A stretch of 64,000 bases of DNA from Paragemmobacter straminiformis (GCF_014243445.1 NZ_JACLQD010000004.1:186001-250000), one strand, 5' to 3'. Positions 26,872 to 35,890 are shown, counted from the stretch's first letter. The notes: generated from the letters alone by a model not told the origin. Numbers and translations: made by a program.

Positions 26872-27807
26872 ATGACAGGTAAGGTGGTTCTTCCCGGCGG
26901 GGCGGGGCTGGTGGGCCAAAACCTCGTGCCACGGCTCAAGGCGCGGGGCTTTGGCGATCTGGTCGTGATCGACAAACATGCGGGCAACCTTGCCATTCTC
27001 GGAAAATTGCACCCCGATGTCACGGTGATCAACGCCGACCTCTCGCAGCCGGGCGACTGGGAAGAGGCCTTCAGCGGCGCGCAGGCGGTCGTGATGCTGC
27101 AAGCCCAGATCGGCGGGCTGCGGGCCGAGGATTTCCACGCCAACAACATCGTCGCAACCGAACGCATCCTCGCGGCGATGAAACGCGCCTCGGTGCCGCA
27201 ACTCGTGCATGTCTCTTCTTCGGTCGTGCGGTCGGTGGCGGATGATTTCTACACAAGGTCCAAGACCTTGCAGGAAGAGATCGTGGTCAAAAGCGGGATC
27301 GACGCGACGATCCTGCGCCCGACCCTCATGTTCGGCTGGTTCGACCGCAAGCACCTTGGCTGGCTGTCCCGTTTCATGGCCAAGGTGCCGGTCTTTCCAA
27401 TCCCCGGTGACGGGGGCTACATCCGCCAGCCCCTCTATGCGGGTGATTTTTCCGAAATCATCGCCTCGGTCCTGTCCAAGGGCCAGCCGCAGGGCATCTA
27501 CGGCATCACGGGATTCGAACGCGTGACCTATATCGATCTCTTGCGGGCGGTGCGCTCGGCGACGCGGCAGAAAACGCCGTTCCTCTGCATCCCGTTCGGA
27601 CTGTTCAAGGTTCTCTTGTCGGTCTGGGCGATCTTTGACCGCAACCCGCCCTTTACCGCGCAGCAACTCGACGCTCTGGTCGCGGGGGACGAGTTCGAAG
27701 TGATCGATTGGCCCGCGATCTTCGGCGTGACACCCACGCCGCTGGCCGAGGCGATGGAACAGACCTTCCGCCATCCGCTCTACTCCGGCGTCGTCTTGGA
27801 TTTTTGA
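26872..27807 (+). CDS. NAD-dependent epimerase/dehydratase (extended SDR)
   Basis: 311 residues. N-terminal nucleotide-binding motif GGAGLVGQN, acidic end of strand 2 (VVIDKH), catalytic-type YTRSK, then ILRPTLMFGWFDRKH and PLYAGDFSEII. Extended SDRs of this kind modify nucleotide or lipid-linked sugars. It sits in the DprE-like cluster, 2 bp before the FAD oxidoreductase gene, so a sugar-modifying step in the same glycoconjugate is likely; the substrate is unknown. ATG 26872 has GGAA upstream. Confidence 0.78.
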   Translation: MTGKVVLPGGAGLVGQNLVPRLKARGFGDLVVIDKHAGNLAILGKLHPDVTVINADLSQPGDWEEAFSGAQAVVMLQAQIGGLRAEDFHANNIVATERILAAMKRASVPQLVHVSSSVVRSVADDFYTRSKTLQEEIVVKSGIDATILRPTLMFGWFDRKHLGWLSRFMAKVPVFPIPGDGGYIRQPLYAGDFSEIIASVLSKGQPQGIYGITGFERVTYIDLLRAVRSATRQKTPFLCIPFGLFKVLLSVWAIFDRNPPFTAQQLDALVAGDEFEVIDWPAIFGVTPTPLAEAMEQTFRHPLYSGVVLDF

Positions 27808-27808
27808 C

Positions 27809-29104
27809 ATGGAAACACAGGCAAAACGGGTCGCGGTGATCGGAGCGGGGCCGATGGGCCTTGCCGTCGCCTATCAGCTGGTCTGCGACGGCCACCACCC
27901 CGTCATCTACGAAGCGGCCGACCGCGTGGGCGGCATGGCGGTGACCTTCGATTTCGGCGGGCTTGATATCGAACGCTTCTACCATTTCCACGCCACCTCG
28001 GACCATGATTTCGAAACCCTGCTGGCCGAGCTTGGCATCGCCGACAAGATGGTCTGGCGCGAGACGCGCATGGGCTATTACATCGACGGCAAGGTGCAGC
28101 CCTGGGGCAACCCCGTCGCCCTGCTGCGCTTTCGCGGAATCGGCTGGCTGTCGAAATTCCGCCTTGCCAGCCATGCCTTCCTGTCGATCAAGCGCAGGGA
28201 CTGGCGCGCGCTCGACCGCATTTCCGCGACCGGCTGGCTGCGAAGCTGGATCGGGGCCAAGGCCTATGACAAGCTTTGGCGCCCGCTGATGGATTACAAG
28301 TTCTACGATCTGGCCGACAGCGTCTCGGCGGCGTGGATCTGGGCGCGCATCCGGCGTGTCGGCACCTCGCGCTATTCGCTGATGCGCGAGAAACTCGGCT
28401 ATCTCGAAGGGGGGTCGGCAACCTATCTGGATGCCATCCGCCGCCGGATCGAGGCAGGGGGCGGAGTGTTCCATCTGAAAACGCCGGTAAAGCGCGTGGT
28501 TATAGAGGCCGGGCGCGTTCAGGGGGTGGAAACCGTCGATGGGGTCGCGGCTTTCGATCACGTGGTCAGCACCGTGCCGCTGCCCTATGTCGCGCCCATG
28601 ATCCCCGACCTGCCCGCCGCGGTGCTGGCGAAATTCAGGTCCCAGCGCAACCTTGCCGTGGTCTGCGTCATCGCGCGCCTGAAGCGGCCGGTAACGGCGA
28701 ATTTCTGGCTGAACGTGAACGACCCCGACATGGATATTCCGGGCATCGTCGAATATACCAACCTGCGCCCGCTGGACGGGCATGTGGTCTATGTGCCCTT
28801 CTACATGCCGCCCGACCATCCGAAATACCGCGACAGCGACGAGGTCTTTACGGCCAAGGTCAGCCGCTACCTCCGCCGCATCAACCCGGCTTTGCATGAG
28901 GACGACATCCTCGACATCCGCGCCTCGCGCTATCGTTTCGCGCAGCCGGTCTGCGGCACGGGATTTCTGGAAACGCTGCCGCCCGTCGACTTGCCGGTCG
29001 CGGGCCTATGGGTGGCCGACACCTCCTATTACTACCCCGAGGATCGCGGCATTTCCGAAAGCACCAAGTTCGGCCGCGCCTTGGCGCGGCGGGTGGTGGC
29101 ATGA
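27809..29104 (+). CDS. NAD(P)/FAD-dependent oxidoreductase (amine oxidase/protoporphyrinogen-oxidase-like fold)
   Basis: 431 residues: an FAD-binding N-terminus (RVAVIGAGPMGLAVAYQL, then EAADRVGGMA) and a C-terminal FAD segment (LWVADTSYYYPEDRGISES). This class is frequent in surface polysaccharide loci, where relatives include UDP-galactopyranose mutase-like proteins. It might act on a lipid-linked sugar or carry an isoprenoid-saturating activity; neither can be proven here. Directly follows the epimerase gene. Confidence 0.75.
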   Translation: METQAKRVAVIGAGPMGLAVAYQLVCDGHHPVIYEAADRVGGMAVTFDFGGLDIERFYHFHATSDHDFETLLAELGIADKMVWRETRMGYYIDGKVQPWGNPVALLRFRGIGWLSKFRLASHAFLSIKRRDWRALDRISATGWLRSWIGAKAYDKLWRPLMDYKFYDLADSVSAAWIWARIRRVGTSRYSLMREKLGYLEGGSATYLDAIRRRIEAGGGVFHLKTPVKRVVIEAGRVQGVETVDGVAAFDHVVSTVPLPYVAPMIPDLPAAVLAKFRSQRNLAVVCVIARLKRPVTANFWLNVNDPDMDIPGIVEYTNLRPLDGHVVYVPFYMPPDHPKYRDSDEVFTAKVSRYLRRINPALHEDDILDIRASRYRFAQPVCGTGFLETLPPVDLPVAGLWVADTSYYYPEDRGISESTKFGRALARRVVA

Positions 29105-29179
29105 CGGGGGGTGGTATGAAGGGGCGCGGGCCGGATATCCGGGGCTGGCTGGCGATGCCGCAGCGGCAGGCAAGCTAGG

Positions 29180-29572
29180 ATGGGCAATTTCCGCATCTTT
29201 CTTCTGGTCGGCGGCGCGGCGGCGCTGGTCAATGTCGTTGCGCGCATCCTGCTTGGCGCGTTCCTGTCCTTCGAGGTGGCCGTTGTGATCGCCTTTCTCG
29301 TGGCGATGACATTCGCTTTCCTCATGAACCGGCATTTCGTCTTTACGGCGTCGGATATTTCTCCCGCATCCCAGTTCATGCGCTTCGCTCTGGTCAACGC
29401 GGTTGCCTTGGTGCAGGTCTGGCTGATCAGTGTCGGCCTTGCGAGGTACCTGTTTCCCGCAGTCGGCTTTCAATGGCACGCCGAAACCATCGCCCATCTT
29501 GCAGGCGTCGCGAGTCCTGTCGTGACAAGCTATTTCCTGCACAAGAATTTCAGCTTTCCGACCAGTTCATAG
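29180..29572 (+). CDS. GtrA family membrane protein
   Basis: 130 residues with four hydrophobic segments (FLLVGGAAALVNVVARILL; VAVVIAFLVAMTFAFLMNR; MRFALVNAVALVQVWLISV; HLAGVASPVVTSYFL) and the family ending FLHKNFSF. GtrA proteins are thought to flip polyprenyl-phosphate sugars across the inner membrane. It closes the cluster that builds polyprenyl-phospho-arabinose, so it is a candidate flippase for that lipid. The 75 bp upstream contain a 25-codon frame (29101-29178) that overlaps the previous stop; it has no recognisable product. Confidence 0.85.
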   Translation: MGNFRIFLLVGGAAALVNVVARILLGAFLSFEVAVVIAFLVAMTFAFLMNRHFVFTASDISPASQFMRFALVNAVALVQVWLISVGLARYLFPAVGFQWHAETIAHLAGVASPVVTSYFLHKNFSFPTSS

Positions 29573-30122
29573 GGGCGCCACCAACCCGACACGCCCTGTT
29601 CGCAGATCGCGGACCGCCCGCGCCCCCTCGCCAGCCACCCGCCCCGCCGCCCGGCCACAGGTTTCCCCCCGAAACCGGGCGCGTCACGCAGCCCCCGCCC
29701 CGCGCCGCCGGGGGAAATGTGCCCTATTTGACAAATGAATTGACGTTGCCCCCGACTTTTATCCAGCGTGAACGCCTTCTGCGCATCCGAGAAATTGCTC
29801 GCCTTCATCCGATTCCGCTCCTCTCCCAGCCAGAAAAGCGTAGCGGAAAACTCCAACCTCAAACGGTCCAGTTTGCGGGGATCAGATCACATCTGTTCGC
29901 CACGCCCTTAAACGCATCCCCTAACAATTAGGAAGACCGCGGGGCCAGACATTCGGCTTCCGGATACAGAATACTTTTCAGGTGGAACGAGACGATCTAA
30001 CCCTAGAAGTACTTCGTGGGATGGCGTTCAGGTCGCTTGCGGGAACGGAAACTGATCGCAGGTCGGCCAAAATGCTGTGCCAAGCGGTCTCAGCTCTTTG
30101 CATGCAAGGGGCCGCAGTCTCC
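29573..30122. other. gene-free interval, becoming AT-richer toward the right
   Basis: No convincing gene. The left ~150 bases are C-rich low-complexity sequence; from about 29730 the composition turns clearly less GC-rich than the surroundings. No tRNA, terminator with a T-run, or transposase motif was recognised, although the composition break suggests an old insertion boundary. It separates the glycoconjugate cluster from the minus-strand catabolic operon, whose last gene ends at 30123. Confidence 0.5.
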
Positions 30123-31748
30123 TCACATCCGTAACCGGAACCGCTGGATTTTTCCTGTCTGGGTCTTTGGGAGCGCCTCGGTGAATACCACGCGCCGCGG
30201 GTATTTGTAGGGGGCAATGATCGCCTTGACGTGGTCCTGTAGCAGTTTGACCGTCTGCGCGTCGCGCGCGTGGCCGGGTGCCAGAACGACATGGGCCTCG
30301 ACGATCTGGCCGCGGTCTTCATCCGCCGCGCCGATCACGGCGCATTCCAGCACCGCCGGATGCGACAGGAGCGCCGCCTCCACCTCGGGTCCGGCGATGT
30401 TGTAGCCCGCGCTGATGATCATATCGTCCGATCTGGCGGCGAAATGGAAGCGACCGTCTTCGTCCTGCCAGAAACTGTCGCCCGTCAGGTTCCAGCCGTC
30501 GCGCACGTATTTCGCCTGCCGGTCATCTGCCATGTAGCGGCAGCCCGTTGGGCCGCGCACGGCAAGGCGTCCGACCTCGCCGCGGGGGAGTTCGGTCATG
30601 TCGGGGCCGACGATGCGGGCTTCGTATCCTGTGACAGGGCGACCGGTGCAGCCGGGGCTGTGGTCGTCGAAGCGGTTGGTGATGAAGATATGCAGCATCT
30701 CGGTCGCGCCGATCCCGTCGAGCATCGGCTTGCCGGTCTTGGCGATCCATTCGTCGTAGACTGGCGCGGGAAGTGTTTCGCCCGCGCTTACGGCGGCGCG
30801 GAGCGATGACAGGTCGGCGCCTTCGTCCATCGCCTTGAGCATCATGCGATAGGCGGTCGGCGCGGTGAAACAGACCGTGGCGCGATGTTCCTGGATAAGC
30901 TCGATCATGTTCGGGGGGCTGGCCTGTTCCAGCAGCGCCGCGGCAGCCCCGAAGCGGAGCGGGAAGATGGCAAGCCCGCCGAGGCCGAAGGTAAAGGCGA
31001 GCGGCGGAGAGCCGACGAAGACATCCTCTGGGGTCACGCCCAGCACTTCCTTGGCGTAACCGTCCGCGATGATGAGAAGATCGCGGTGGAAATGCATCGT
31101 GGCCTTCGGCTCGCCCGTCGTGCCCGAGGTGAAACCCAACAGCGCCACGTCGTCCCGCCCCGTCGGGGGCGGAGTGAAGCGGACGGGTTTTTGCAGCGCG
31201 ATGCGGTCCAGTTCCGCATCGTGGTTGGCCGTTCCGTCGAAGCCGATGACGGTTTTCAGGAAGCTGCTTTCCTTTTGGCAGGCGACCAGTTCCTCCATCA
31301 GCCGTGTATCGCAGAGGGCGTGCGAGATCTCGGCCTTGTCGATGATCTTCGTCAATTCGCCCGCGCGGAGCATGGGCATGGTGTTGACCACCACCGCCCC
31401 TGCCTTGGTCGCGGCCAGCCAGCAGGCCACCATGGCCGGATTGTTGGCCGAGCGGATGAGCACGCGGTTGCCGGGCTTCACGCCGTAATCCCCGACCAGC
31501 GCATGGGCGATGCGGTTGGACCAGTCGGTCATTTCCTTGTAGGTCCGCACACGGCCATTGCCGATCAGTGCCACGCGGTCACCGAAGCCGCGTTCCACCA
31601 TGCGGTCGGACAGTTCGACACCGGCATTCAGCCATTCGGGATAGTCGAACTGTCCGCATTTCAGTTCGGGCCAAAGATGGCTTGGCGGAAGGTTCGCGCG
31701 CGTGAAAGCGTCGCTGTGACCGGACGGTCCGAGCGTTTCGATCGACAT
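30123..31748 (-). CDS. acyl-CoA synthetase, benzoate/2-aminobenzoate-CoA ligase-like
   Basis: 541-residue AMP-forming ligase of the ANL family. P-loop-like motif FTSGTTGEPKATMH, adenylate motif DGIGATEMLHIF, GDSFWQDEDGRFHFAARSDDMI, and catalytic Lys in PKTQTGKIQRFRL. The overall pattern (N-terminal NLPPSHLWPE and TMPMLRAGEL) matches aromatic acid ligases annotated as benzoate or 2-aminobenzoate-CoA ligases. It would activate an aromatic or ring-derived acid as CoA thioester. ATG 31748 has AGGG upstream; a TTG at 31778 is possible. Last gene of the NicX-headed operon, 68 bp after the permease with a stem-loop between. Confidence 0.82.
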   Translation of the reverse strand: MSIETLGPSGHSDAFTRANLPPSHLWPELKCGQFDYPEWLNAGVELSDRMVERGFGDRVALIGNGRVRTYKEMTDWSNRIAHALVGDYGVKPGNRVLIRSANNPAMVACWLAATKAGAVVVNTMPMLRAGELTKIIDKAEISHALCDTRLMEELVACQKESSFLKTVIGFDGTANHDAELDRIALQKPVRFTPPPTGRDDVALLGFTSGTTGEPKATMHFHRDLLIIADGYAKEVLGVTPEDVFVGSPPLAFTFGLGGLAIFPLRFGAAAALLEQASPPNMIELIQEHRATVCFTAPTAYRMMLKAMDEGADLSSLRAAVSAGETLPAPVYDEWIAKTGKPMLDGIGATEMLHIFITNRFDDHSPGCTGRPVTGYEARIVGPDMTELPRGEVGRLAVRGPTGCRYMADDRQAKYVRDGWNLTGDSFWQDEDGRFHFAARSDDMIISAGYNIAGPEVEAALLSHPAVLECAVIGAADEDRGQIVEAHVVLAPGHARDAQTVKLLQDHVKAIIAPYKYPRRVVFTEALPKTQTGKIQRFRLRM

Positions 31749-31783
31749 GGTCTGCCCTGTTTTTTCGGATTGAGACAAGGGGT

Positions 31784-31807
31784 GGGGGGGCGATGTCTCG
31801 CCCCCCC
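31784..31807 (-). other. strong intercistronic stem-loop
   Basis: GGGGGGGCGA pairs perfectly with TCGCCCCCCC around a TGTC loop (10-bp stem) between the APC permease stop and the CoA ligase start on the minus strand. No T-run follows, so it is more likely an attenuator or mRNA-stabilising/processing element than a full terminator. Confidence 0.55.
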
Positions 31808-31816
31808 CTGTGTCGG

Positions 31817-33262
31817 TCAGGTGCGGTTCTGGCCCATGCGGGCGAAGCTGGCCGGATCGGTCTTTTCAAGCCGGACGGCTGCCAGCCAGCCGATCACCGC
31901 GGCGAGCGGAATCAGCGACGGGAAGATCCAGCGCAGGCCGCCGCCAGCCGTGCCGGTCAGGTCGCCGAAATTGATGAAGATGTAGACGAACAGCACCGCC
32001 ATGATCAGCCCGGACAGGGCGGGCAGCACCAGCGTCGTCAGGGCTGGGCCACCCTGACGGCGGAAGAACATGATCACCGAAAGCGAGGTTACGGTCATCA
32101 TGCCAAGAACACCTAGGGTGCCGATCTGGCTGATCCATGTGAACATGTTCAGCACGGGATCGAGACCGAGGCCCGCGAAGACGGCAAGCACGACCAAGGC
32201 ACCGATGGTCTGCACGACCGAACCGATATGCGGGCTGGAATGGGTGTCATGCGTGCGGCCGAAGGCGGCGGGCAGCAGTCCCTCGCGTCCGGCGACATAG
32301 CTGTAGCGGGCGATGTAGTTATGGAAGGCCGAGAGGGCGGCGAAGAGGCTCGAGACGAGCAGCAGCCCCGCTATCGGCGGCACGGGTCCGCCGACATAGG
32401 TATCGGCCAGCACGAAGAAGAATTCGGTCGGGTCGGCAAGGCCGCCGATCGTCGGGATCAGGTTTGCCGCACCGACACCGGCGATCATCAGCCATGTGGT
32501 GAATACAAAGAAGATGCCGATGAGCAGGACCGACAGATAGGTCGCGCGGGGGATCGTGCGGTCGGCATCGCGCGCTTCCTCGGCATATATGGTGGTCGCT
32601 TCGATGCCGATGAACGATCCGAGGCAGAACAGGATCGCGGCGGTGAGCGAGCCCGAGAAAATCGCGCCCGTGTCGAAGATGTTGACCGAGAGACCGCCTG
32701 CGTCTGCCGCGCCGCCCTTGGCGAGGATGGCGAAATCGACGAGCAGCACGATCAGGTATTCGAGGGCAACGAGCAGGACGAGGACGCGCGCGGAAAGGTC
32801 CACTTGCCGATAGCCCAGGACTCCTACCAGCAGCACGGCGATCAGGCTCCACGCCCACCATGGCAGGTCGATGCCGAAGCCTGCGAACACGCCCGACGCT
32901 ATGCCGCCCAGAAGCCCGATCAGGCCGAATTGCATGGCGTTATAGGCGGCAAGGGCCGTGAAGGCGGTCGCACCCGCCCAGCGTCCGCCAAGGCCGCGTG
33001 CTGCATAGGCGTAGAAGGCGCCCGCGTTGCGCACATGGCGCGACATGGCGACATAGCCTGCCGCGAAGGCGAGCATGACCAGCGTCATGAACAGGAACGT
33101 GGCTGGCACGCCCGTTCCGTTGCCGAGCAGGAATGCAATGGGCACAGCTCCCGCAACGCCCGTCAGGGGTGCTGCGGCCGATATGACCATGAAGGTGACT
33201 GCAAGCAGCCCCAGTGAATTCCGGCGAAGTTCGTTCGCCCCGTCCCCTGTTATTTGCGTCAT
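31817..33262 (-). CDS. APC superfamily amino acid/amine permease
   Basis: 481 residues with about 12 membrane helices. Features of the amino acid-polyamine-organocation family: an N-terminal SLGLLAVTFMVISAAAPLTGV, GAFYAYAARGLGGRWAGATAF in TM3, and IGIEATTIYAEEARDADRTIPRAT-type segment between TM6 and TM7. It probably imports the operon's substrate, an amino acid-, amine- or aromatic-amine-like compound. It lies 92 bp downstream of the flavin reductase gene in the same direction. Confidence 0.85.
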   Translation of the reverse strand: MTQITGDGANELRRNSLGLLAVTFMVISAAAPLTGVAGAVPIAFLLGNGTGVPATFLFMTLVMLAFAAGYVAMSRHVRNAGAFYAYAARGLGGRWAGATAFTALAAYNAMQFGLIGLLGGIASGVFAGFGIDLPWWAWSLIAVLLVGVLGYRQVDLSARVLVLLVALEYLIVLLVDFAILAKGGAADAGGLSVNIFDTGAIFSGSLTAAILFCLGSFIGIEATTIYAEEARDADRTIPRATYLSVLLIGIFFVFTTWLMIAGVGAANLIPTIGGLADPTEFFFVLADTYVGGPVPPIAGLLLVSSLFAALSAFHNYIARYSYVAGREGLLPAAFGRTHDTHSSPHIGSVVQTIGALVVLAVFAGLGLDPVLNMFTWISQIGTLGVLGMMTVTSLSVIMFFRRQGGPALTTLVLPALSGLIMAVLFVYIFINFGDLTGTAGGGLRWIFPSLIPLAAVIGWLAAVRLEKTDPASFARMGQNRT

Positions 33263-33354
33263 TACACTTCCCTCTGTTGGTCGGACGCCCGTTCTGCGCG
33301 GTTCGTCCCGGTTTACCTCGGCCTCTTGCGGGTCCGATGGATGGGGTTCGTCGG

Positions 33355-33876
33355 TCAGGTCTTTGCTTCAGGCAGGTGGACCGCCCGCCGATAGGCGCGC
33401 TGCCCATAAAGCAGCGCCGTCGGACTGTCCGACAGCCGGACGGAATGGACCCGCCCGACGATGATGTGATGTGTCTCCCAGAGCAGGGCCGTGGCCAGAC
33501 GGCATTCGAAGACGGCGGTGGCACCTGCCAGCATCGGCTGGCCTATCTCTCCCGCCTGCCAATCTGCGCGGTCGAAGCGGGTGGCGTGGTCTGTTCCGGC
33601 GCGTCCGGCGAAGAGGTTCGACACCTCCTGCTGGTCTTCGGCCAGAAGGTTGGCGCAAAAGGCGCGGTTCTTCAGGATCGCGGATGTAGCGGGGCTGAGA
33701 TGGTGGATGCAGGCCAGAAGCGACGGCTGGTCGCCATCGGCAGAAACCGATGTGAGGGACGAGATGGTCACCCCCGCCCGCCCGCCTTCTCCATCAGTGG
33801 TGGCGACGGCGACGAAGGTGGCAGCGCGGCTCATGCCTTCCAGAAAACGGGCGCGAAGGTCCTCCATTGCGGTCAC
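33355..33876 (-). CDS. flavin reductase (HpaC/DIM6-NTAB type)
   Basis: 173 residues with the FMN-reductase-like split barrel: FVAVATTDGEGGRAGVTISSLTSVSADGDQPSLLACIHHLS is the flavin-binding stretch (read here as separate segments AGVTISSLTSVS and PSLLACI), then NRAFCANLLAEDQQEVSNLF and HHIIVGRV. Such enzymes supply reduced FMN or FAD to a two-component monooxygenase; the acyl-CoA-dehydrogenase-like flavoprotein in this operon is the natural partner. The GTG start at 33876 overlaps the stop of the upstream ligase (GTGA); ATG 33867 is an alternative. Confidence 0.85.
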   Translation of the reverse strand: MTAMEDLRARFLEGMSRAATFVAVATTDGEGGRAGVTISSLTSVSADGDQPSLLACIHHLSPATSAILKNRAFCANLLAEDQQEVSNLFAGRAGTDHATRFDRADWQAGEIGQPMLAGATAVFECRLATALLWETHHIIVGRVHSVRLSDSPTALLYGQRAYRRAVHLPEAKT

Positions 33877-35213
33877 CCGAGATCGAAGAAGCGTTCGAGT
33901 TCCACATCGGGAACCTTGCGGCGGAATTCGTTATATTGGCCTTCGCGTGTGGCGGTGAAGGCTTCGACGAAGCGGGGGCCGAGCCAGTCCTTGGCGAAGT
34001 CCGATCCGCGCAGACGCTCGATTGCTTCGGGCATCGAGCGGGCGAAATCGCGCGGCGGGGTCTGGGCATAGCCCGAGCCGAGGGTTTCGGGGTCGGGTTC
34101 GACCCCTTCGATGATGCCCGCAACACCTGCGGCGATGGTGGCGGCGGCGGTCAGGTAGGGGTTGGTGTCGGCACCGGGCAGGCGGTTCTCGACCCGCAGG
34201 CTGCCCGCATCATGGCCGACAAGGCGGAAGCAGGTGGTGCGGTTCTCGTATCCCCATGTCAGGCCCGGCGGGGCAAAGGTGCCCGGTGCGAAGCGGCGGT
34301 AGCTGTTCACCGTCGGTTGGAAGATCAGCGTCATGTCGCCGATGTATTTCTGCAAACCGCCGAGGAAGTGCAGGAAGGTCTGGCTGACGCCGTTGCGTCC
34401 GGCAGGATCGTAGAAAAGCGGCTTGCCCGCCTTGTCTTTGAGGCTGACATGCAAGTGGATCGACTGGCTGTCGGCCTGTTCGTTCCAGCGTGGCATGAAG
34501 GTGACCGATTTGCCCTGCCGCAAGGCCAGAGCGCGGATGAAGTTCTTCAGAAGGACCAGTTGGTCGGCAGGCTCGGTTCCCTCGCCCGCGCCAATGCAGG
34601 CCTCCATGAAACCCGCACCGATTTCCTCGTGCATCTTGGCAAGGTCGATGCGGAGGGGTTCGCACATGTCCGAGATGGCTTCATACCATTCGGTCTGAAG
34701 CGCCTGATAGATCGTCAGGTCGTGGCTGGCGTGCTGTGTGGCGGGCTTCAGGTTCCGGTAGCCCTTGGACTTTGCGCTTTCGGGCGTTTCGTCGAAGAGG
34801 GTGTATTCCAGTTCCATCCCGTATTTCGGAAAGAACCCCGCCTCGGACGCGCGGGCGAGGACGGATTTAAGGATCGAGCGGGGGCACATCTTGGCGGATT
34901 CGCCGGTGAAGTTGGACAGGACCAACAGATCATGCCCCGGCTTCGACCACGGCAGGCGGCGCACCGTGGCGGGGTCGAGTTGCAGCGGATCGTCGTGGAA
35001 ATCACCCGTCTCGTCATTCACGCCGGGAATGGTTTGCAACACATCGGTCGGGTCGAGCGAAAGCTGGGCCGGGGCCATGCCCATGCCGTTCTTCGCGATG
35101 CCTTTCAGGCTTGAGACCGAGACCATCTGCCCGCGCAGCAAACCGTTCGTGTCGGCCATGACCACCGTGGCGAACCGGCTTGCCGGATCGGCGATGTAGT
35201 CTTCCAGCTTCAT
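33873..35213 (-). CDS. glutamine synthetase family protein (gamma-glutamyl-amine ligase-like)
   Basis: 446 residues with GS-family catalytic features: GMELEYTLFDE, EEIGAGFMEA, HLHVSLKD, WGYENRTTCFRL and RVENRLPGADTNPYL. The sequence is of the GlnT/PuuA-like branch rather than housekeeping GlnA (no adenylylation-site tail is recognisable). Members ligate glutamate to polyamines, alkylamines or anilines, often to start catabolism. In this operon it may glutamylate an amine substrate or intermediate. ATG 35213 overlaps the TetR stop (ATGA); the frame stays open further upstream but that is the TetR gene in another frame. Confidence 0.85.
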   Translation of the reverse strand: MKLEDYIADPASRFATVVMADTNGLLRGQMVSVSSLKGIAKNGMGMAPAQLSLDPTDVLQTIPGVNDETGDFHDDPLQLDPATVRRLPWSKPGHDLLVLSNFTGESAKMCPRSILKSVLARASEAGFFPKYGMELEYTLFDETPESAKSKGYRNLKPATQHASHDLTIYQALQTEWYEAISDMCEPLRIDLAKMHEEIGAGFMEACIGAGEGTEPADQLVLLKNFIRALALRQGKSVTFMPRWNEQADSQSIHLHVSLKDKAGKPLFYDPAGRNGVSQTFLHFLGGLQKYIGDMTLIFQPTVNSYRRFAPGTFAPPGLTWGYENRTTCFRLVGHDAGSLRVENRLPGADTNPYLTAAATIAAGVAGIIEGVEPDPETLGSGYAQTPPRDFARSMPEAIERLRGSDFAKDWLGPRFVEAFTATREGQYNEFRRKVPDVELERFFDLG

Positions 35214-35890
35214 TCTTCGTCCCCTGTCGTTCGGGCGCTTGCAAGCGCCTCTAGCTGTAAAAGGTCGTCTTCCGGCGAGGTCGAATAGGCGCGCAGGAAG
35301 ACGCGCAGACCGTTCGTGACGTATCGGGCAAGGTCGTGCCGGTTGGGCACCGTATCGGGCTGGTAGAGCGCCTGCGTTCGCGGGGCGGAGAGGATGAGAC
35401 CCCACAGATCCTGCGCGGCGAGTTCGGCATCGTCGAAGGCAAGTCTGCCTGCGGCGCGCTGCAATTCCAGATAGGCCATGATCCCCGCAAGCAGCCGATC
35501 CGGCCCGCTTGCCTGATAGGCGCGACCGATCTCGGGGAAGCGCTGCACCTCGCCGATGATCAGACGGGCGAGCGACAGCATCTCTGGCTGCATCACCGCA
35601 TCGGCATAATCCCAGGCGAAGGCGTGCAGGTCATGCACCATGCCCTTTGGCGAGGGATGGTCGAAGACGGCCATCATCTTGTCGCGCAGGCCAAGCATCA
35701 TGGCTTGGAACAGGTCTTCCTTGCTGGGGAAGTATTGGTAGAGGGTGGGTTTCGACAGGCCCGCCGCAGCGGCCACCGCATCCATCGTCGTGCCGGAATA
35801 GCCCGCCTGCGCAAAGACGCGCAGCGCGCCGTCGAGGATACGCCGCGTCCGATCCATCCGGTTCTGTTCGCGGCGCGAGGGGGCGGTCAT
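35210..35890 (-). CDS. TetR/AcrR family regulator
   Basis: 226 residues. N-terminal helix-turn-helix RILDGALRVFAQAGYSGTTMDAV with the recognition segment AAGLSKPTLYQYFPSKEDLF is diagnostic; the C-terminal helical domain (QPEMLSLARLIIGEVQRFPE) is the TetR_C type found in efflux and catabolic regulators. It is embedded in the operon, overlapping both neighbours by 4 bases (ATGA), so it is co-expressed with the pathway. Probable site: the tandem palindromes at 39592-39625 ahead of the first gene. Confidence 0.88.
   Translation of the reverse strand: MTAPSRREQNRMDRTRRILDGALRVFAQAGYSGTTMDAVAAAAGLSKPTLYQYFPSKEDLFQAMMLGLRDKMMAVFDHPSPKGMVHDLHAFAWDYADAVMQPEMLSLARLIIGEVQRFPEIGRAYQASGPDRLLAGIMAYLELQRAAGRLAFDDAELAAQDLWGLILSAPRTQALYQPDTVPNRHDLARYVTNGLRVFLRAYSTSPEDDLLQLEALASARTTGDEE

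Noticed and set aside
26826-26882. 18-codon frame linking the SDR and epimerase genes
   Set aside because: Too short and without a conserved feature; it may aid coupling but is not listed as a gene.
24622-27810. Very long open frame (over 1000 codons) on the minus strand opposite the DprE-like genes
   Set aside because: High GC leaves few stops in antisense frames. The translation has no domain character (Arg/His/Gly-rich), while the plus strand carries four well-formed genes here.
29101-29178. 25-codon frame between the FAD oxidoreductase and GtrA genes
   Set aside because: It overlaps the upstream stop (ATGA) but has no protein-like character; probably only fills the spacer.
29573-30122. 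A tRNA-Thr 3'-end duplicate marking the far end of an integrated island
   Set aside because: Reading both strands of this interval I found no copy of the tRNA 3' sequence, so classical tRNA integration is not supported.
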